Source: Caulobacter sp. (GTDB lineage Bacteria; Pseudomonadota; Alphaproteobacteria; Caulobacterales; Caulobacteraceae). Taken from it: a DNA stretch of 47,525 nt. A program made the translations under genes and the position numbers. The DNA is taken from assembly GCA_017745235.1 (NCBI GenBank), contig JAGHZU010000029.1, positions 1-47,525 of the forward strand, written 5' to 3'. Positions 21,954-30,811 of the stretch are shown here, one piece after another. Below the pieces are notes generated by a model. That model was given only the letters and a program-made list of their open reading frames with translations. It ran no database searches and had not been told where the DNA came from. The first letter of the stretch is position 1. Every line of letters begins with the position of its first letter.

Positions 21954-23009
21954 ATGTCGGGACAAGAACTTAAGGTAACGCTCAACGAGGTTCCTCACAC
22001 ATTCACGACTTTTGCAGAACTGCGTGAGTGGGCGGAGTCGCAACGTGACATCTGGCGCTGGCTTGAGCAGGTACGTAACCCGTGGTCGATGGATGACCGA
22101 ATTAAATCTTACTATCCCGATTTGCTGAACTATATCGACGAAGTCGAGGAGGGCGGCAGTGCGATCGGTAACGTAGACGCAAATCACATTGAGGGTTTTT
22201 TCCGATCTGGCGAATTCGCGCCAAGCCCTCGATTGGTGAGCAGTACGAGTCCTCTCGGCTCAAGCATCTTTGCTGTTCTTAATGCTAAAGGCCCTCGTGC
22301 TGGCTTGTTCGCTTACGCGTTCGCCACGCGGCACCTGACATTGAACGATGCACAAATACCTGAGGACCTTGCTGGAGCGATGATGGTCGCCATGCCAGGG
22401 ACCATCCATCCTGACGATCTGGCGAACGCGTATCGATTGCAGCACCAAGATGCGATCGAGAACGTTGAACGGTTACAGACTGATGTACGGCGCGCGATTT
22501 CAGATCTGGAACTTACCAAGAAGACCTATGCCGAATACATGTCTTTGGCCGCCGCTGTTGACTACTGGGATACTAAATCTCGCTCTCACGCCAGTCGCGA
22601 AGGGCCTGCGCGTACGCGAGTAATCGCCTTTTTTCTGTGCGTTGTGCCAGCGATTGCCGCCATGTTCTATGTCGTCAGTCGCATAGTGCTTGAACACGAC
22701 AAGCCCGGGATTTCGATCCTAGCAGGTGCGGGGTTAGCGACGATCATCGGCACCCTTTTCTGGATCGGCAGATTGTTGACCCGACTCTATCTAAGCGAGC
22801 ATCACCTTCGAAACGACTCCGACGAGAGGGTCGTGATGATCAAGACGTATCTGGCTCTGATCAAAGAAGCAGGACTGGAACCGAGTGATCGCCAACTAGT
22901 GCTGCTTCCGATCTTCCGCAACACGCCCGACGGAATTGTGAAAGATGACGGGCCTCCCGAATTCACTTTTGCTGGACTCGTTTCGCGCGCCGCAAGCGGA
23001 GCGAAGTGA
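21954..23009 (+). CDS. hypothetical membrane protein, DUF6161-like, cargo gene
   Basis: A 351-residue protein starting at the ATG at 21954 (GAGGGCGGGA upstream). It has an N-terminal soluble half (KVTLNEVPHTFTTFAELREW), a helical coiled middle (VERLQTDVRRAISDLELTKK) and two transmembrane helices (about 218-240, IAFFLCVVPAIAAMFYVV; 252-272, ILAGAGLATIIGTLFWIG), then a C-terminal domain. GC is well below that of the flanking S and J genes. The layout recalls the DUF6161 family, but this is from memory and not certain. It is probably a lysogenic-conversion or anti-phage gene. Confidence 0.75.
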   Translation: MSGQELKVTLNEVPHTFTTFAELREWAESQRDIWRWLEQVRNPWSMDDRIKSYYPDLLNYIDEVEEGGSAIGNVDANHIEGFFRSGEFAPSPRLVSSTSPLGSSIFAVLNAKGPRAGLFAYAFATRHLTLNDAQIPEDLAGAMMVAMPGTIHPDDLANAYRLQHQDAIENVERLQTDVRRAISDLELTKKTYAEYMSLAAAVDYWDTKSRSHASREGPARTRVIAFFLCVVPAIAAMFYVVSRIVLEHDKPGISILAGAGLATIIGTLFWIGRLLTRLYLSEHHLRNDSDERVVMIKTYLALIKEAGLEPSDRQLVLLPIFRNTPDGIVKDDGPPEFTFAGLVSRAASGAK

Positions 23010-23569
23010 TTATGAGCTGCGACCAATATTGCTGGGCGTTATGGGGCACTTGGTGGCCCTGGGCCGAAGCGAACCAGGGCTTTCTCTCCGCCCTGGCGTT
23101 TGGCTTTTCGCTCAGCCTGGCCGTGGGGGAGTGGATCGGCAAACGAAGGGCTGAAAGGCGCGCACGCGAAGCGGAAGCGGAGCAACGGCTAGCCCCGGCG
23201 CGACGATTCATCGGAGCCGTTGTGAGTGTGGTCCGCCCGTGGGTCGAATTCTACGAGAACCTATGGGTCTTAAACGGTGAAGACATCGCGCTGGGTATCC
23301 GACCGCTCGCTCAATGGACCCGTGAGTGGCGTGAACAAAACCGGCGCACCGCCGACACACTTCAGGGCATGCTGCCACTCGCGCCCGCCGATCCGGTGAT
23401 TACCGACGCGGTCCAGGCGATCATCTCCGCGATGAATGAATTTGCGCTGGGTCCTTATGAAATCCCGCCGCCGGCACTACAGGAGGAAATGGATAAGGCT
23501 CAGTTCGTCGTTCAAACCAAAGAATATGAACTCGTGAACCACCTTCCGCCGGTCCCACCGGTGCTCTAG
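23006..23569 (+). CDS. hypothetical protein with N-terminal membrane helix, cargo gene
   Basis: A 187-residue protein overlapping the previous stop (GTGA; an ATG at 23012 is an alternative start). The Trp-rich N-terminus (WALWGTWWPW) is followed by a hydrophobic helix (about 27-42, LSALAFGFSLSLAVGEW), then an Arg/Glu-rich helix and a soluble domain. It is coupled to the 21954 gene, so the two probably form one system. Not recognised. Confidence 0.7.
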   Translation: MIMSCDQYCWALWGTWWPWAEANQGFLSALAFGFSLSLAVGEWIGKRRAERRAREAEAEQRLAPARRFIGAVVSVVRPWVEFYENLWVLNGEDIALGIRPLAQWTREWREQNRRTADTLQGMLPLAPADPVITDAVQAIISAMNEFALGPYEIPPPALQEEMDKAQFVVQTKEYELVNHLPPVPPVL

Positions 23570-23591
23570 CCGCCCACCTTTTCCTGTTTCT

Positions 23592-23615
23592 GTTGTGCGC
23601 CGGGATGCTCACAAC
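23592..23615 (+). promoter_or_regulatory. late-activator (Ogr-type) dyad 3, J operon
   Basis: GTTGTG-N12-CACAAC. GGCGACAT starts exactly 30 nt downstream, as it does at dyads 4 and 5. With the dyad centre at about -55, this element falls at -13 to -5 and transcription would start near 23658. Confidence 0.85.
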
Positions 23616-23660
23616 ACCCTCTAGTCGCAGGGTATAAGCTCGCCCGGCGACATGAGGGGA

Positions 23661-24569
23661 ATGACCTCCCCTGTCGCCAGTTCCAATGCCGTCGATCTGT
23701 CGCGCCTTCCCGCGCCGACAGTCGTAGAGCCGCTCGACTTCGAGACGATCCTGGCAGCGATGCGGGCCGACCTGGTCGCCCGAAAGCCCGACCTCGCCGA
23801 CGCACTGGCGATCGAGTCCGAGCCGCTCAACAAGCTCTTGGAGGTCTGCGCCTACCGCGAACTGATCCTGAGGCAGCGTGTGAACGACGCGGCCAAGGCG
23901 GTCATGGTCGCCTACGCGGAAGGCACCGACCTCGACCAGCTGGCCGCCTTGATGGGCGTCTCGAGGCTGGAGATCGCGCCGGCGGACCCGGAGTCGGGCG
24001 CGGCGGCCGTGATGGAAGAGGACGAGGACCTGCGCAAACGCGTCGTCCTGGCTCCGGAGGGCTTCACCGTCGCCGGGCCCGAGGGCGCCTACATCTTCCA
24101 CGCGCTATCGGCCGACGCTGACGTCCTGGACGCCAGCGTCTCCAGCCCCACCCCGGGCCAGGTGGTGGTCACGGTCCTCTCCCGCCAGGGCAACGGCGTC
24201 GCCGATGAGGGCCTGCTGGCTGCCGTCGCGGCCGCCGTATCGGCCGACAGTGTCCGCCCCCTCACCGACCAGGTCCTGGTCCAGAGCGCCGCGATCGTCG
24301 ACTACGCCGTCGTCGCCCAGATCTTCACCTTCGAGGGGCCGGATTCCGCCCTGGTGCTCGCCCAAGCCCAGGCGCAACTGGCCGCCTATGTGGAAGCCCA
24401 GCGCAAGCTTGGGCGCGACATCACGCGTTCGGGCCTCTACGCGGCGCTTCATGTCGGCGGCGTCCAACGGGTCGCCCTCACCCAGCCGGCGGCCGACGTT
24501 GCCATTTCGGCCACCCAGGCGGCGCACTTGACCTCAAGCACGGTGACCCATGGCGGCGTCGCCGACTGA
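23661..24569 (+). CDS. J: baseplate assembly protein J (P2 gpJ)
   Basis: A 302-residue baseplate wedge protein. The family segments are LPAPTVVEPLDFETILAAM, AYAEGTDLDQLAALMGV and RKRVVLAPEGFTVAGPEGAY-like (here LRKRVVLAPEGFTVAG). I chose the ATG at 23661; the ATG at 23652 lies in the conserved GGCGACAT promoter element. The predicted leader is very short. It overlaps I by 20 bp. Confidence 0.92.
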   Translation: MTSPVASSNAVDLSRLPAPTVVEPLDFETILAAMRADLVARKPDLADALAIESEPLNKLLEVCAYRELILRQRVNDAAKAVMVAYAEGTDLDQLAALMGVSRLEIAPADPESGAAAVMEEDEDLRKRVVLAPEGFTVAGPEGAYIFHALSADADVLDASVSSPTPGQVVVTVLSRQGNGVADEGLLAAVAAAVSADSVRPLTDQVLVQSAAIVDYAVVAQIFTFEGPDSALVLAQAQAQLAAYVEAQRKLGRDITRSGLYAALHVGGVQRVALTQPAADVAISATQAAHLTSSTVTHGGVAD

Positions 24570-25128
24570 CCTGGCGGCCTTCAGGTCGCTTCTTCCCCCC
24601 AACGCCACGGCCGCCGAGAAGGCGATCGAAGCCGCGACGGCGCGGATCGAACGCGTCGAGACGCCGCTGCGCGCCTGCTGGAACCCCGACACCTGCCCCG
24701 TCGAGGACCTGCCCTGGCTGGCCTGGGCTCTGTCGATCGACCTGTGGGACCCGACCTGGTCCGAATCCCTGAAGCGGACCAGGATCCGCAACGCGATCGC
24801 CATCCAGCGACGCAAGGGCACGGTCGCCTCCGTGCGTGACACGGTCCAGAGCTTCGGCGGCGGCGTGGCGCTGCGGGAATGGTTCGAGCAGGATCCGCCG
24901 GGCGATCCCTACACCTTCGCCCTGACCGTCACGCTCAACGACCATGACGGCGCACCGCCGACGCCGGCCTTCGTCGACCAGGTCATGGCCGAAGTCAGCC
25001 GCACCAAGCCGGCCAGGGCGCACTTCACCTTCACCCAAGGCCTGCAGGCGCTGGCGCGGATGGGTCTGACGGCCCGAGGCCGCGTGGCGACCTATGTGCG
25101 CCTGCAGGCACAGGCGGCCTACGCATGA
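24550..25128 (+). CDS. I: tail protein I (P2 gpI)
   Basis: A 192-residue baseplate protein. Signature segments: LPWLAWALSIDLWDPTW, RIRNAIAIQRRKGTVASV and the C-terminal AHFTFTQGL. It follows J and overlaps the fibre gene by 4 bp, as in P2. Confidence 0.92.
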   Translation: MAASPTDLAAFRSLLPPNATAAEKAIEAATARIERVETPLRACWNPDTCPVEDLPWLAWALSIDLWDPTWSESLKRTRIRNAIAIQRRKGTVASVRDTVQSFGGGVALREWFEQDPPGDPYTFALTVTLNDHDGAPPTPAFVDQVMAEVSRTKPARAHFTFTQGLQALARMGLTARGRVATYVRLQAQAAYA

Positions 25129-26834
25129 GCATTTCCCTCGTCCTGACTACGGCCGGCCTGGCCGCGATCGTCAACGCCCGTAACACCGGCACCAACTCGG
25201 TGGAGATCGCCCAGCTCGGGCTGACCCAGACGGCCTTCGCGCCAACCGCCGGCACGACCGTCATCCCCGATGAATTTGGCCGTCTGTCGACCTTCAGCGG
25301 CGACGTCGTCGCCGACGACACGATCCACCTGGTCGTGAAGGACGAGGGCGTGGATGAGTACAGCTTGCGGGGGTTGGGCCTTTACCTTGCCGGCGGCGTC
25401 CTCTTTGCGACCTACAGCCAGGCCACGCCTATCGTTCAGAAGACGGCCAGCTCGATCGTCCTTCTGGCCGTGGACATCAAACTGGCCGCCGGCGACGCGG
25501 CGACGATCAACTTCGGCAATACCGATTTTCTCAATCCGCCCGCCACGGTCGATCGCCAGGGTGTGATCGCGCTGGCCAGCCTTGGCCAGGTCCTGGCCGG
25601 CATGGACCCCAACACCGCCGTGACGCCGGCAACCTTGAAGCCGATCGTGGACGCCCTCCTGAAACTCGCGGGTGGTCAGACCGTAGCCGGCAATGTCGGG
25701 TTCGGCGGCGCGCCGCCGCTGCGTCCGGTCACGGTTCAAGGCGACCTGGCCGTACGCAACCCGGCAGCGTCCGCCAACTATCGCAATTGGAGCTTCCTGG
25801 CCTCGGGGCCGACGAAGGGCTCCCTGACCCTGCGCCAGCTATACGACGCCGGCGACGCGGTCACCCAGACCTTCCTCACGGTCGACGGCAACAGCCGCGC
25901 GGTCGACTTCGCCGTTCAACCCACCGTCGCTGGCCAAGGTATCTGGCACGCCGGCAACCTGGTTCCGGACGTCAACCCCACGGCGGACGCCGTGGCCAAG
26001 CGCAACGGCTCTGGCCATTTGCGCGCCACCTGGTTCAACCCCGAGGTCGGCGCTGGGCTCTTCAACGCCGCCGGGTATTACTTCTACTCTGGCGGCGCGG
26101 GCGGAAGCGCTTGGTGTCTGCGGTCAGCGCACGCGACCGACTCCTTGCTGGTTCTGGCACGCGCGGATGGTCAACAGGTCGGCGCTCTCCAAGCCGGCAG
26201 CGACTATGTCGGCCTGCTGAACAAGTTAGGAGCTTGGCGCCTCCGCACCGGACCTAGTGGCGCCGGCGAGATCTTCAACGACGCCGGCGCGGCCTATTCG
26301 ATCTGGACGTCCAACAACTTCGACCCGTCGTCCAAGGCGTCCGCGGTGCATTCCCACGACTGGGCCCAGGTCACCGGAAAGCCGGCGACCTATCCGCCCA
26401 GCGCGCACGGCCACGTCTGGGGTGACCTCAGCGGCGTTCCCGCCACCTTCCCGCCCTCGGGGCACACTCACGACTGGAGCCAGGTCACCGGGCGGCCCGG
26501 GACCTTCCCTCCGGACCCCCATGGCCACGACCTGGCCGGCCTGGCCTCTTCGGTCCAGTCGATCGCGGCGAACGGTTACATGCGCATCGGGTCGCTGATG
26601 CTCGTATGGGGAGAGATCGGGTTCATCGCCGGCGACACCGCCGGCAGCTGCGTCTTCCCTACGGCCTTCCCCAACTACTGCGCCGGCGTCACGGCGGTGC
26701 CGACCGTCAACAGCGGGATCAATTCCGGCGCGTCTCGCTACGGCTGGTCGATCTATCGGCGCGACCAATTCGGCTTCGACATGATCAACGACAGCGCCGC
26801 GTCGGGGTATCTCTATCTTGCGTGGGGTTGGTGA
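25125..26834 (+). CDS. H: tail fibre protein (P2 gpH-like)
   Basis: A 569-residue fibre. The N-terminal domain (about 1-150, LVLTTAGLAAIVNARNTG, GLYLAGGVLFATYSQ) is the conserved P2-type baseplate-binding part. The middle resembles fibre shaft. From about residue 405 there are repeats of the form H-x-H-x-W...G-x-P-x-x-x-P-P, with His pairs in SHDW, GHVWG, THDW and GHDL. Such HxH motifs bind metal in the needle domains of T4 fibres. The receptor-binding tip lies at the C-terminus. Confidence 0.88.
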   Translation: MSISLVLTTAGLAAIVNARNTGTNSVEIAQLGLTQTAFAPTAGTTVIPDEFGRLSTFSGDVVADDTIHLVVKDEGVDEYSLRGLGLYLAGGVLFATYSQATPIVQKTASSIVLLAVDIKLAAGDAATINFGNTDFLNPPATVDRQGVIALASLGQVLAGMDPNTAVTPATLKPIVDALLKLAGGQTVAGNVGFGGAPPLRPVTVQGDLAVRNPAASANYRNWSFLASGPTKGSLTLRQLYDAGDAVTQTFLTVDGNSRAVDFAVQPTVAGQGIWHAGNLVPDVNPTADAVAKRNGSGHLRATWFNPEVGAGLFNAAGYYFYSGGAGGSAWCLRSAHATDSLLVLARADGQQVGALQAGSDYVGLLNKLGAWRLRTGPSGAGEIFNDAGAAYSIWTSNNFDPSSKASAVHSHDWAQVTGKPATYPPSAHGHVWGDLSGVPATFPPSGHTHDWSQVTGRPGTFPPDPHGHDLAGLASSVQSIAANGYMRIGSLMLVWGEIGFIAGDTAGSCVFPTAFPNYCAGVTAVPTVNSGINSGASRYGWSIYRRDQFGFDMINDSAASGYLYLAWGW

Positions 26835-27343
26835 TGGGCCTGTACTATTCACCCTCGCTCAAGGGCTTTTTCGACGACGCCCTGCACGCATCGATCCCAG
26901 ACGACGCGGTCAAGATCAACAAGGCCGCTCACACGGCCCTGATGACCGCTCAGGCCAGCGGCCGTCCGATCACGTTCGACGCCGCCGCCGGTAAACCGGT
27001 GGCGCTCGCGCCCCCAGAACCCCTTTTGGCGGACCGGCGCGCCCAGCAGCTTACGGCCACCCGCGTCGAAGCCGGCCGGCGCATCGAGGCCATCACACCG
27101 CTTTGGCGGCAGTCCAACGACAACGCGGTCCTGGGAGAGCTGGCCTGGCGCGCTCCTGAAGGTCTGTCCGACGATGAGGCCGCCCAACTGCTCGAGGCGC
27201 GGCAACGCCGCGCGGCGATCGACGCGGTTCGCCAGGCCTCCGACGCGCTCGAGGCGGCGATCGGCGCGATGACTGTCGCCCAGCTGAAGGCCCTCGACGT
27301 GACCCAGGCCGATCATTGGCCCGCCGCCCCAAGCCGAACCTGA
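26834..27343 (+). CDS. tail fibre assembly-like protein
   Basis: A 169-residue protein starting MGLYYSPSLKGFFDDALH, the typical opening of Tfa/DUF4376-type fibre chaperones (a Tyr/Phe-containing N-terminus and the INKAAHTALMTAQASGRPI segment). A helical C-terminal half follows. It overlaps the fibre stop (TGATG). The likely role is folding or attachment of the gpH fibre. Confidence 0.75.
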   Translation: MGLYYSPSLKGFFDDALHASIPDDAVKINKAAHTALMTAQASGRPITFDAAAGKPVALAPPEPLLADRRAQQLTATRVEAGRRIEAITPLWRQSNDNAVLGELAWRAPEGLSDDEAAQLLEARQRRAAIDAVRQASDALEAAIGAMTVAQLKALDVTQADHWPAAPSRT

Positions 27344-27356
27344 TCCTGGAGCGCCC

Positions 27357-27713
27357 ATGTCCCTCGTGACCCAAACCGTTCCGGGATCCTACGGCGTCTT
27401 CGCCGCCACGGTGGAAGAAGTGCTCGCGGCCGCCGGCGACACCACGTCGTGGGTGGGCCTGCACGGCCAGCTCGCCGTCCAGATCACCGGCGACGCCTCG
27501 CAGATCACGCTGCAGGTCGAGCGCTCGACCAGGCGCCCCACCCGCACGGTCGAACCGAACACCGCGCCGGCCGGGGAACCGATCTCGGGCGATCCCTCGG
27601 CCGGGATCCAGACGTGCGCCTACACCGAGCCCGGGATCGCCTGGTGGCGGGTCCGGTGCGTCTCGATCGAGGGCGGCTCGGCCGTGGTGGCCATCAACGG
27701 CTTGGGGGTCTGA
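27357..27713 (+). CDS. fibre-associated hypothetical protein
   Basis: A 118-residue soluble, strand-rich protein (SLVTQTVPGSYGVFAATVEE; ITGDASQITLQVERSTR). It lies in the J-H operon with a conserved look of small virion or fibre accessory proteins. It contains two Cys residues near the C-terminus. No family recognised. Confidence 0.6.
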   Translation: MSLVTQTVPGSYGVFAATVEEVLAAAGDTTSWVGLHGQLAVQITGDASQITLQVERSTRRPTRTVEPNTAPAGEPISGDPSAGIQTCAYTEPGIAWWRVRCVSIEGGSAVVAINGLGV

Positions 27714-27717
27714 TCCG

Positions 27718-28068
27718 ATGAGCTTGCAGATGAATGTGGGCGGCGGCGGCCGCAGCGGCGGCCTGAAGTGGCGGCGGATCGCCAATACCGTGGCCAAGGC
27801 TGGCCAGGCCCAAAGCTTCGGCGCTGATCCCAAGCTGCAGGGCCTTCGCATGGGCAATCCTGCCGTCGACGGCGCAAGCATCTGGTGGAGCGACGTCGTC
27901 GATGAGCATGGCGACCTCGTCCCGGCCGTGGTCGGCCAATGCCACGAGCTGCTGCCTGGATCCTGGGAATATTGGTCGGCCGCCGGGCCGCCGATCGACG
28001 GGATCTCGGTGATCGCCGCCGGCAGCGTCGATATCCCCTTTCGCCTCGAAAAAGGAACCCAGACGTGA
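27718..28068 (+). CDS. fibre-associated hypothetical protein
   Basis: A 116-residue protein with a Gly-rich N-terminus (MNVGGGGRSGGLKWRRIAN) and a Trp-rich C-terminal half (ASIWWSDVVDEHGDLVP, PGSWEYWSAAGPP). It is 4 bp after the previous gene, and the next start overlaps its stop. Probably virion-associated; function unknown. Confidence 0.6.
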   Translation: MSLQMNVGGGGRSGGLKWRRIANTVAKAGQAQSFGADPKLQGLRMGNPAVDGASIWWSDVVDEHGDLVPAVVGQCHELLPGSWEYWSAAGPPIDGISVIAAGSVDIPFRLEKGTQT

Positions 28069-29105
28069 GGATTCTCGCCTCCGCCGCCGCCGTCGTGGCT
28101 ATGCTCATGGCCGCGCCGGCGTTCGCCCAGTCCGCCGGCGGAATGACGCCTGGGCAGGACGCGGCCGTTCGCGCCACTGCTGCCGGCATCGGCACTCTCT
28201 CAACGGCTCAGGGCGCGAAATCCGACCCGGCCTGGAACGGCGCGGGAGACGGCTCTGAGATCGCGATCCTGAAGGCCCAAGTGGCCAAGCAGGACGCGCA
28301 GATCTCCGCCCTGACCAACCTGGCTACCGCCCAGGGCGCGAAATCCGAGGCCGCCTGGTCGGGCGCTGGAGACGGCTCCGAAATCTCGATCCTGAAGGCT
28401 CAGGTGGCCAAGCAGGACGCGCAGATCTCCGCCCTATCCAACCTGGCTACTGCCCACGGCTCGAAATCCGAGGCCGCCTGGTCGGGCGCTGGCGACGGGT
28501 CGGGGATCGCGATCCTGAAGGCCCAAGTCGCTAAGCAGGACGCCCAAATCACCGCCCTCTCCAACCTGGCCGCAGCTCAGGGTTCTAAGTCCGAGGCGGC
28601 GTGGTCTGGCGCCGGCGACGGTTCTGGAATTGCGATCCTGAAAGCCCAGGTGGCCAGGCTCGATGCTCAAATCTCCGGCCTGAACAATCTGCTGTGCAGG
28701 TCGGCCCTCGCCCCGCCCGGTCAAACCAGCGGCACGAGCAACAGCTCGTCGTGCACCAGCTGGGGGGCGCTGCGGGTCGCCCTCACGGCTGGTGGCGCGG
28801 ACCTGGACCCGGCGACCCCGAGCGCCGTCCGAGGCTACCAGGTCTCGACCGGCACCTATGCGGCGGTGTCGGTGGGCACGACCGCGACCCAGGTCTTCAC
28901 CTCGCCCAGCAGCCAGGTCTTCCGCCGCATCTGCAACAACAGCGCCGTGGTGATCTTCTGGGGTCTCGACCTCAACGTCACCACCAGCAACGGCCTGCCT
29001 CTGGCGGCCAACACCTGTTTCACCTTCGACCTGCCGATGTGGACGGGGACGGTCTATGCCGTCGTCGCCACCGGCACGGCCGACCTTCGCGCGATGGGGT
29101 TCTAG
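28065..29105 (+). CDS. secreted repeat protein in fibre operon
   Basis: A 346-residue protein with a GTG start overlapping the previous stop. The N-terminus is a clear signal peptide (LASAAAVVAMLMAAPAFAQ), unusual for a tail gene. Four 41-residue repeats at about 52-215 carry SGAGDGS and ILKAQVAKQDAQISAL, the latter a probable coiled coil. A C-terminal strand-rich domain with paired Cys follows (ICNNSAVV, AANTCFTFDLP). It may be a fibre-like adhesin exported by the lysogen, or a surface-modifying cargo protein. Confidence 0.75.
   Translation: MRILASAAAVVAMLMAAPAFAQSAGGMTPGQDAAVRATAAGIGTLSTAQGAKSDPAWNGAGDGSEIAILKAQVAKQDAQISALTNLATAQGAKSEAAWSGAGDGSEISILKAQVAKQDAQISALSNLATAHGSKSEAAWSGAGDGSGIAILKAQVAKQDAQITALSNLAAAQGSKSEAAWSGAGDGSGIAILKAQVARLDAQISGLNNLLCRSALAPPGQTSGTSNSSSCTSWGALRVALTAGGADLDPATPSAVRGYQVSTGTYAAVSVGTTATQVFTSPSSQVFRRICNNSAVVIFWGLDLNVTTSNGLPLAANTCFTFDLPMWTGTVYAVVATGTADLRAMGF
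28218..28709 (+). repeat. four tandem 123-bp coding repeats
   Basis: Units at 28218-28340, 28341-28463, 28464-28586 and 28587-28709. They are in frame and encode 41-residue units; the last is diverged at its end. The unit number could vary by recombination. Confidence 0.9.
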
Positions 29106-29108
29106 GCC

Positions 29109-30728
29109 ATGCGGCGTTTCCTCGCTTCCTTCCTGGCCCTGATCGCCCTGGCCTCGGCCGCGCTGATCGGCGCGCCCGCCTCGGCTCAACTGCTGCCCAC
29201 GGTCAAGCCTTGGCCGGCCCTGACGTCGTCGAACGACTACGCATTCGCCTGCGAGGGTCTGCGTCTCAGCTACACCAGCGACGGCTCGGCCGCCCCGGGC
29301 AACCGCTACCGCACCAACCAGGTGTCATGCATCACGCCCAACTGGACGCCCACGGCCGGGACCTATCGGCTGGGCTGGCCGGCGATCATCACCGGCAGCG
29401 GCGCGGCGGCCGAGCGCAAGCTGACCACGCCGGTGCGGTTCGCCGCCGCCGTGTCGTTGAGCTACGACTTCAGCGGCACGGTCTATCCGGTCACCTTCGG
29501 GTGCGCGACCTGCTACAGCATCGTGGTCCAGCCCGGCGATTGGGCGATCGGCGACGTTCCGGGCTTCGCCCCGCCGGCCAACACGCAGGTCTTCATCCGC
29601 ACCTATCGGCCCATGCAGGTCGGCGATAACTCGCTGACCGGGTCGTTCTGCAATCTCGCCGGCAGCGACATGAATGAGGGCGGGGTCAACTCGTCCACGC
29701 CCCAGAACCTTCTGGTCCAAGGCAGCGGCGCTATCACGGCCATGCAGAGCAATTCACTTTGCTACGGGCCAGCCTTCGCCGTGGCCAAGGGCTGGGATGG
29801 CTCGCCGGTCGCCCTGATCAACGGCACGAGCCGCCTCTACGGGACCAACCTCTTTGACCGTACCCTGGCCGCGCGCGGCGCCCTTACGGCGATCGAGCGC
29901 GGGCTGAGCAGCGCGGTCGGCGGCCGGATCACCTACGGCAACCTGTCGCTGCCCGGCATGTGCGCCCTCTACACCTCGTCGTCGATCGGGCAGGCCTGGG
30001 GCATCCGGAACGCCGGGCTGCGCGCGGCTTCGCCGAACGTGCCCTACACGATCGAGATCAGCGATCTCCCCTCCGACCCGAACGGCGTCAACGGCGGGAC
30101 CTGCGGCGACGGCTCGCTGGCCACCACCAAGGCCCTGGCGCTGGACCACCTAAACTACGAGCACAACAAGTGCCCGACCTGCCGGCACTACATGGTGTTC
30201 GGCGAGCCGTGGGGCGGAACGCCGCTCAACAACACCTATGGTTCGACCCTGGCCGACCAGGTCCCGGCGGCGACGATCTCGACCCAGTATGCTGTCAATG
30301 CGGCCCTGAAGGACCCTTCCTGGCTTCCGAGCTGGGCGATCCCGTTGGACCTGTCGTCGGCCTATCAGGACGCCACAGACCCGACGCGCTGGAAGGTTCC
30401 AAGCCCCGCCCTGGTCGGCACGACCACGGCGAGCTGCGCGTCCGCCCAGCGGACCTGCGCCGTCTCGGTGAACTTCGCGCCCTCGCGCGGCGACAACATC
30501 GTCATCGAACCTGGCCAGGCCAACTCCGAAACCGCGATCCTGGATAACGTCACCGGGACCTTGCCGAACCTGACGTTCCATTTCGGCGGGACCTTGGCCA
30601 AGTCGCACAGCAGCGGCGTGGCGGTGACCAGCTCGTACACCCGCGACCAGGTCCACGAAGGTGACACCTTGGCCAAGGCCGGCGGCTTGCTGATCGAGGC
30701 ATACAAGGTCAACGGAACCATCCATTGA
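29109..30728 (+). CDS. secreted protein, possible SGNH-type hydrolase
   Basis: A 539-residue protein with a strong signal peptide (FLASFLALIALASAALIGAPASAQ, over residues 4-27). It has several Cys pairs (CATC, CPTC), as expected for a periplasmic or exported protein. The C-terminus has DQVHEGDTLAKAGG, which resembles the Asp-x-x-His block V of SGNH/GDSL hydrolases, but I cannot find a clear GDS block I. It lies between fibre genes and gpV. A role in modifying the cell surface, hence receptor masking, is an inference. Confidence 0.7.
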   Translation: MRRFLASFLALIALASAALIGAPASAQLLPTVKPWPALTSSNDYAFACEGLRLSYTSDGSAAPGNRYRTNQVSCITPNWTPTAGTYRLGWPAIITGSGAAAERKLTTPVRFAAAVSLSYDFSGTVYPVTFGCATCYSIVVQPGDWAIGDVPGFAPPANTQVFIRTYRPMQVGDNSLTGSFCNLAGSDMNEGGVNSSTPQNLLVQGSGAITAMQSNSLCYGPAFAVAKGWDGSPVALINGTSRLYGTNLFDRTLAARGALTAIERGLSSAVGGRITYGNLSLPGMCALYTSSSIGQAWGIRNAGLRAASPNVPYTIEISDLPSDPNGVNGGTCGDGSLATTKALALDHLNYEHNKCPTCRHYMVFGEPWGGTPLNNTYGSTLADQVPAATISTQYAVNAALKDPSWLPSWAIPLDLSSAYQDATDPTRWKVPSPALVGTTTASCASAQRTCAVSVNFAPSRGDNIVIEPGQANSETAILDNVTGTLPNLTFHFGGTLAKSHSSGVAVTSSYTRDQVHEGDTLAKAGGLLIEAYKVNGTIH

Positions 30729-30743
30729 GCCGCGAGCGGCGGT

Positions 30744-30767
30744 GTTGTGCGTCACCATGGCCACAAC
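30744..30767 (+). promoter_or_regulatory. late-activator (Ogr-type) dyad 4, V operon
   Basis: GTTGTG-N12-CACAAC, starting 16 bp after the preceding stop. GGCGACAT begins exactly 30 nt downstream (30798-30805). The predicted start of transcription is near 30810, 1-2 nt before the gpV ATG. Confidence 0.88.
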
Positions 30768-30811
30768 ACCGCCGTGTCGCGCCGGCGGCAAGCGCTCGGC
30801 GACATGCCTGC

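Noticed and set aside
28218..28709. CRISPR-like repeat array
   Set aside because: The repeats are 123 bp, contiguous, in frame and without spacers. They encode a protein repeat.
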